A stretch of 64,000 bases of DNA, from contig CM053336.1 of assembly GCA_028583605.1 (NCBI GenBank), positions 27,696,312 through 27,760,311 on the forward strand. The letters are read 5' to 3'. Position 1 is the stretch's first letter, and each line of letters begins with the position of its first letter. The notes below the pieces were generated by a model. The model was given only the letters and a program-made list of their open reading frames with translations. It did no database searches and was not told the origin of the DNA. The stretch is from Dastarcus helophoroides. Lineage: Eukaryota; Arthropoda; Insecta; Coleoptera; Bothrideridae. The position numbers and the translations under genes were made by a program. Of the stretch, positions 59,265 to 64,000 are shown one piece after another.

Positions 59265-60620
59265 GTTTCTCCCCTTTGTTAAAACGTGTTGCTGATCCTT
59301 GCCACCTCACAGGGAAGTGTAGGGACCCAGCTCATAGTAAGTGCAATTTAGACTACAAGGTTCCTAATTTTTTCCCAATATATTCTTTCGTAAATGTTCG
59401 GGATATGACTATCGGATGTTTATTAAAGCTTTGGATGAGGTGCCATCTAAGTTATTTCTCTTAATAAGGAATGTTAAATTTCTCTAGGGAGAAAAGTTCC
59501 TGTTGGTTCGAAGAATTAAACAATGGAATTACGTTTTGTGAATTCAGCTCACTTTATGCAGGTGAGTCTAGAAACGTGGGCCGGCAATTTGTCATTGAAC
59601 CAACTCGAAACATTGAAAAGGTTATATCCAGATGAAGAACAATCCAAGTTGTTGACAAGGAAAGGCATTTTGCCCTATGAATATTTAGATTCCTTGGATA
59701 GATTGGAGGAAACGTCGCTTCCTACCCAGGCCAAATTTTGTAGTAGACTTATGAAAAAGGCATGTTCAGACGATGATTAAAATCATGCCAAATTAATATG
59801 GTAAAAATTAGGAATTGAAAATATGTGGCAGTATTTGGAATTATATTTAAAAACTAAGGTTCTATTATTAACAGGTGTTTTTGAAAACTTTCGCAAAACC
59901 TGTCACAGTATCTATAACCCTTGTCGTTTTTACACAGTTCCAGTTCCTGCGTGGAAGGTAATGTTTAAATATATCCAAGTTGACTTGGAATTGTTGACTG
60001 AGTCTAACATGCATCACTTTATTAAAAAGGGAGTTGAGGGAGACATTACCGAAAGCGTATTGAGACATTCAGTAGAAAATAATAAATATTTTGAAAACTG
60101 CAACAGAGAAATGAATTCGTAGCACATTGTGTATTTGGATACAAATAATTTGTACGATTGAGCAATGTCTCAACCTCTTCCATGTTCAGATTTTAAGTGG
60201 GTGGATAATATGAAATCGGAATTGTTGCAAACATTTCTCCTACATCAGATGTAAAATACATTTTCGAAGTCGATCTGCAATATCCGCAGCATTTACACGA
60301 CCTTCACTATGATTTAACTTTTTTTGCGTAGAAAACAAAATTGCCTGGATCGAAAAGCTTAAAATTGACTCCAAATTTAAATGACAAGAAATGATATATA
60401 ATTCACTATAGAAATCTTCAGCAGTATTTAGTACACAGGTTAAAGATTACAAATATTCATCGAGTACTTCAGTTTAAACAATCATGTTGGCTGAAAAAAA
60501 TTATTGCATTACTGTAAGCATGCAAAAAATCAATTTGAGGATTTCCTTGAAATGCTCAATAATGCAGTTTGCGGAAAGACAATGGAAAATATAGACAAGA
60601 GAACCAGTTCACATATTGAA
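59265..60620 (+). pseudogene. Polinton/Maverick-type DNA polymerase B, central and palm part
   Basis: Opens abruptly with VADPCHLTGKCRDPAHSKCN. It continues in shifted frames with GYDYRMFIKALDEVPSKLF, ELRFVNSAHFMQVSLETWA, then KGILPYEYLDSLDRLEETSL and YLELYLKTKVLLLTGVFENF. Next come VYLDTNNLYD (palm motif A, with a stop following), [22 protein letters not shown] and MLNNAVCGKTMENIDKR (motif B). The YTDTDS motif C is missing because the copy ends near 60620. Numerous stops. Old virus-like transposon remnant, described only. Confidence 0.7.
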
Positions 60621-60706
60621 CAACATATTTTTATCAACATTTTCAGGAAAAAGGATTCATTGTTTTCTTTATTGTTTCAATAATGTTCAAAGTTTTGTTG
60701 CCTTTC

Positions 60707-61207
60707 TCAATTTTTTTGTAATAAATAAGAAGTATCATATGTTTGTGATAACGCGATTTCTGGTTTATAAATGGAGATTTTAGTTCTCATACTATGGCTG
60801 AGATCCCACCTTTCTCTTGCTAATACCGAGTTTGTAAAATGGTTAACACCAGTCAAGTTTATCGTCTGCTTTAAATCAAATCCACAGGTGGTCTGTCTAA
60901 ACATGACTTTGTGCGTCTAACACCAAATGCGCCTTCACGAAATTCGTTAACCAAAGTTGAATTCTTAATCTTCAGCTTGATTAAGTTATTTAAAAACATA
61001 GCAGTCCATCTGGAGTAATTTGAAAAATAGAATCCAAGTAAAGGTAGAATTACTACAACGAATACTTCTGGAAAATCGAAGAAATATGTTGATAAGCTCA
61101 GTATACTGCAAGTAATATTGAGCTGTTTTTCCATGACCTCCCTCCAATGTTACTTCTCGGTACTGTTTATAAGCATCCAGATAAAACAATGCTCTCATTA
61201 ACTCCAC
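60707..61207 (-). pseudogene. Unnamed TE-associated protein, C-terminal part
   Basis: Three minus-strand frames join in order. The first has ALFYLDAYKQYREVTLEGGH and GKTAQYYLQYTELIN. The second has NYSRWTAMFLNNLIKLK and FREGAFGVRRTKSCLDRPPV. The third has LKQTINLTGVNHFTNSVLAR and ERWDLSHSMRTKI. I recall this HGKTAQ / NY.RW / EQTIN / ARQRW motif series from many uncharacterised insect TE-linked proteins. No function is known to me. Confidence 0.5.
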
Positions 61208-61629
61208 ATGAAGTATTCATTACTGTTTTTAAATCTTCTTGTAATGTTTTCAAATCATCAGTACCTATTTCTGACATATATTTTTTAAAATGAACCTACA
61301 AAGCCCTAGAAGCCAAGGGATGTAGCCGCTTACATCTATCAAAATGTTTGCTGTCTAAGAAGCTATTCATTGATCCTCCCGCTAGTACTTCTACTTCAAC
61401 TAAAATTTCGATTAACCCTTGTCTTCTGGGAACTTTCCAAGAGAGCAACCGCTTCGCTAGGTGGCAGTGTTTCAACTGTCGGTAGTTCAGCTACCTATGA
61501 TTCACTATACACGCCTGGAGGGCAGCATCAATTTACAGTATAGGTTGCATTCTACTCGCATAACCCACTAAAGTCAATATACTTTTCTATGGCTTTAAAG
61601 TATGCCATTTGCGTATGAAATGAAAACAT

Positions 61630-61793
61630 TATCAAAAACTCGTTACCCCACCGAATTTTCCCCACAAATTACAACCTATCCTTGTACAAGACGGCGGTTC
61701 ATCGCCATATATTCGTGTTTTCGCATCCTACTCGTGGTGCTTTGAAGGTATAATAGGGCTATCCTTTGCGAGTGGATTGAACATAAAAAAAAC
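61630..61793 (+). mobile_element. LINE 3'-end fragment, second copy
   Basis: TTACAACCTATCCTTGT, then TTTTCGCATCCTACTCG and CTTTGCGAGTGGATTGAACA followed by an A-tract match the inverse of 19170-19290. It lies between two pieces of the unnamed TE protein and probably split it. Confidence 0.6.
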
Positions 61794-61828
61794 TCGGGCT
61801 GTTTGGTATGCTGAATTTGGATAGCTAA

Positions 61829-62050
61829 TTAGGCAATTGTTAAATCGTAAGTTACTATAATCTGTTGTTGTTTACAATTTTTAGCAACTTCTTTATCAAT
61901 GTTAAGAGTTTCTTGAACAATTGCCGGTGATGTGGGAGAACTATTAATTGGAGGTAAATATTCAACTCTTTGAATTTTGCTACAATCAAGGCCAATTTTG
62001 CAATTGTAACCTAACCACATCATGATTAATTCGAGATAGACATACTCCAA
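61829..62050 (-). pseudogene. Unnamed TE-associated protein, upstream part
   Basis: Contains IQRVEYLPPINSSPTSPAIV and QQQIIVTYDLTIA. The YLP.INA and VTYDLAIAK patterns precede the HGKTAQ region in the protein type described at 60707-61207, and the strand and order fit. The LINE tail lies between the two pieces. Confidence 0.45.
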
Positions 62051-62099
62051 ATCAAATCTTTATCAATTGCAACTTTTTTCGATGTTACTTGCATTGATA

Positions 62100-62275
62100 G
62101 TAATTGATTCCATTAAAAGGAACGTACAGGATATACTTCTTCCGGGATTGGACCGTGTCAAAGAACTACTAAAAGTGTTCGACGTTTCGCCCACCATCGT
62201 AGGGGGCTTCTTCAGGAACAAAGAAAGAAAAATAGATGAAAAGAGGAATATGAGGGAATATGCAAAAAAGAAAAA
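62100..62275 (-). mobile_element. Penelope-like fragment with hammerhead-like motif
   Basis: On the minus strand, CCTGAAGAAGCCCCC, loop, GTGGGCGAAACGTCGAACAC (62216-62173) has the CUGANGA / stem / GAAAC layout of ribozymes in Penelope-like elements. It abuts the truncated pogo reading frame at about 62275, so it is probably the insertion that cut it. Confidence 0.45.
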
Positions 62276-62718
62276 TAAAAAGGCCAATCTTAAAGATAAA
62301 TCGGGATGTCGTTGCATAAATAGTTTAAGCCACACTTCTCCTGCTTTCTTATTTTTTTCCCATGACTGTGGAAATTTTTTGTTATATTTTTTCGCTAATA
62401 AATACGCTAAACTTCTTGTCTCTTTTGTTGTAAGCCCATAATTAGTCGCTGCACATGTCAACAAATACTCACATAGAATATTTTCTTCTTCTTTTGTAAA
62501 AACCGTCGGGCTAATATAACCTACAGATGGAGCTTCGCTTGTTAAATTAGCTTGATATGATTTTTTCTTCTTAATATATCTTTGCAATGACATATAGTTG
62601 AGATACTTGTAAGAAGACTAAGACTTTTACCTCTCAATGTGACTTCTTCAAAGGCCAATTCATAAATTTCGGCACTAATCATACCCCTATCAGTCTTTCG
62701 TTTGTATTTATTTGGCAT
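62276..62718 (-). pseudogene. pogo-type transposase, DNA-binding part, truncated
   Basis: Starts with ATG 62718 (MPNKYKRKTDRGMISAEIYE) one base after the acceptor TTTCGTTTCAG. A donor AAAA|GTAAGT at 63020 suggests a roughly 300-bp 5' untranslated intron. After a stop/frameshift near 62615 it continues with MSLQRYIKKKKSYQ, VFTKEEENILCEYLL and YGLTTKETRSLAYLLAKKYN, the CENP-B-type helix-turn-helix. It is cut after RHPDLSLR, before the catalytic domain. Confidence 0.75.
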
Positions 62719-63202
62719 TCTGAAACGAAAAAATAATAATTTACTATGCAATATTACACCACAGAACAAATAACATAACCTTGCTACAATTAATAAGAAT
62801 AGTAGGAGAGTTGTGATATGCTGTCACAACTCGCCTAGGTGTAAAAAATCGTGAGTAGGTTAGAATAATAATTTTTAGTTCCAAAACAAGATGTCAATAA
62901 AAAAAAATAACACCACACTAGAAACTTAAAAGATCAAAGCATGTGAGAAGAAATATCATAACAATGCAAACATAATACGTAACGATATATATGCAATCAA
63001 AATTTTGATAAAAAACTTACTTTTACAATTTTTTGTGTACGAATGTTGTACACTCACAGCCGCTTTCCGTGCACTGTTTTCGCGTTCTGCGTCACATAGC
63101 GGGTCTCGAAAACAACAAACATACGCTGTTGCGAGGTCGCTGACAGTTGTAGGTTTCGAGAAATTGACTATGTCACAACTCTCCTCTGTCACAACTCTCC
63201 TC
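62276..63202 (-). mobile_element. Third pogo-family fragment, 5' part
   Basis: Right-hand terminus carries two tandem copies of TGTCACAACTCTCCT at 63171-63202. An inverted pair of the same word (AGGAGAGTTGTGA then TGTCACAACTCGCCT) lies at 62804-62834. The transposase start lies at 62718. The rest of the element is missing. Confidence 0.6.
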
Positions 63203-63209
63203 GGTCGTC

Positions 63210-63570
63210 TCTAAAGCTCTAAAAAAATAAAATAAAATTAATTTAGCATTTAAAGTTCTCGTACAAACTATTTGTATTTAGAAAGAAATAAACGTTTATT
63301 TACTTACACAGGAAACCAGCTGATATCGCTCGCTTTGCAAACGAACTTGCTATCTATAGTGTGATAAGCGGTCGAATGTGAAGCTTCTTGCGATACAATT
63401 GTTTAGCGGATTGAGGAGCTCTAAAACAATATATTTAATTTGACATTTAAAGTACAAACTGTTTAAAATTAAAAATAAAAGTTTACTTACATAGCAGCTG
63501 AAGCGACGATATCACTCGGTTTTTTACTATAGGTGCGATTGCTTTGAATGTGTTAATACACTGGCTTATA
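63210..63570 (-). repeat. Tandem duplication of about 205 bp containing donor-like sites
   Basis: AGCTCTAAAA, CATTTAAAGT, ACAAACT.TTT and GATATC.CTCG occur in the same order in two copies (about 63210-63350 and 63413-63515). Each copy carries TTTACTTACA, a minus-strand GTAAGTAAA splice-donor-like site. They could be duplicated upstream exons or promoters; no coding content. Confidence 0.5.
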
Positions 63571-64000
63571 TGACCGTCAGAGTTTCTATTTATAAGCGTA
63601 TTTGGCATCATTTTTTTTTGCATAGCAACAGCGGTGCTTAATAATTAGATTGGAATTCAACTGATAACTATCAATAAGAAGATCGCGCATGTCTTAAAAA
63701 GGCAGTATGTGTTTGTATTTATTTCATATGGAATACAGTAGTTGTAAGTCTGCTGATGAGCTTATCTTTGCGGTTTTATAAAAATTACTCATCACCGTTG
63801 CATATGTGTGACTTTTCATGAATATAAAATATCCTAAAATTTAACATACAATCGAGATATACATTTTTAAGTAGAGCAATAAGGGCCTTTTGGCGCTATT
63901 CGCTGATCGCCATCTTATTCTACACGTCACGACCCTTCATTCGATACCCCACACACCACGCCTCTGGTACTTCTTCGCAGACATGCCATCCGAGCTGTGA
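63571..64000. other. Nothing recognised
   Basis: The last 430 bases show no ORF, repeat or RNA gene that I can support. Confidence 0.4.

Noticed and set aside
1..64000. tRNA, rRNA or host protein-coding genes
   Set aside because: No cloverleaf, rRNA-like or conserved host-gene pattern was recognised by eye. Dedicated RNA and gene-finding scans could still find short ones.

Overview
The window looks like intergenic DNA from a large, AT-rich, transposon-dominated animal genome, most likely an insect or other arthropod. The reasons are piggyBac, pogo, hAT-like, Polinton-type and non-LTR elements with spliceosomal introns, and TTAA, 8-bp and 4-bp target duplications. I found no convincing host gene, tRNA, rRNA or CRISPR array. 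Nearly every recognisable coding stretch belongs to a transposable element (TE), and almost all are broken by stops or frameshifts.

Layout. 1-2240: degenerate A-rich array. 2241-6193: DNA transposon with a three-exon DDE-type transposase gene (Sola-like, class uncertain). 6197-7130: A-rich array. 7219-15557: piggyBac element flanked by TTAA. It contains a solo LTR (7248-7623, GTAT duplication) and a 5'-truncated LINE (8353-13968). The LINE in turn contains a 3.7-kb DNA transposon with about 0.4-kb terminal inverted repeats and a 9-bp duplication (8954-12677). 16318-18941: non-autonomous hAT-type element with a perfect 8-bp duplication and an interior of degenerate A/T repeat. 19.2-21.3 kb: LINE and hAT debris.

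21.3-28.3 kb is a large minisatellite of a roughly 20-bp monomer with kilobase-scale higher-order units and an orientation switch near 22.39 kb. 31.4-36.5 kb holds several small inverted-repeat elements. 38.2-44.8 kb is another low-complexity block; its right half is a clean 8-copy, roughly 464-bp satellite. 46.1-48.0 kb: second piggyBac transposase (pseudogene). 48.92-51.57 kb: nearly intact pogo-family element. 51.7-52.5 kb: pogo fragment cut by a LINE endonuclease fragment. 52.9-58.96 kb: minus-strand genes with Polinton/Maverick-type DNA polymerase B similarity, one split by a 1.5-kb solo LTR. 59.3-60.6 kb: a plus-strand PolB fragment. 60.7-63.2 kb: an unnamed TE protein, a LINE tail, a Penelope-like ribozyme-type motif and a third pogo.

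The elements are related mainly by insertion order: TEs inserted into TEs in gene-poor repeat DNA, with no operon-like cooperation. The least explained parts are the long-TIR transposon at 8954-12677, the array interiors and their link to hAT ends, and the uncharacterised minus-strand ORFs at 57.1-57.9 kb. All family names are from memory of motifs, without database searches.
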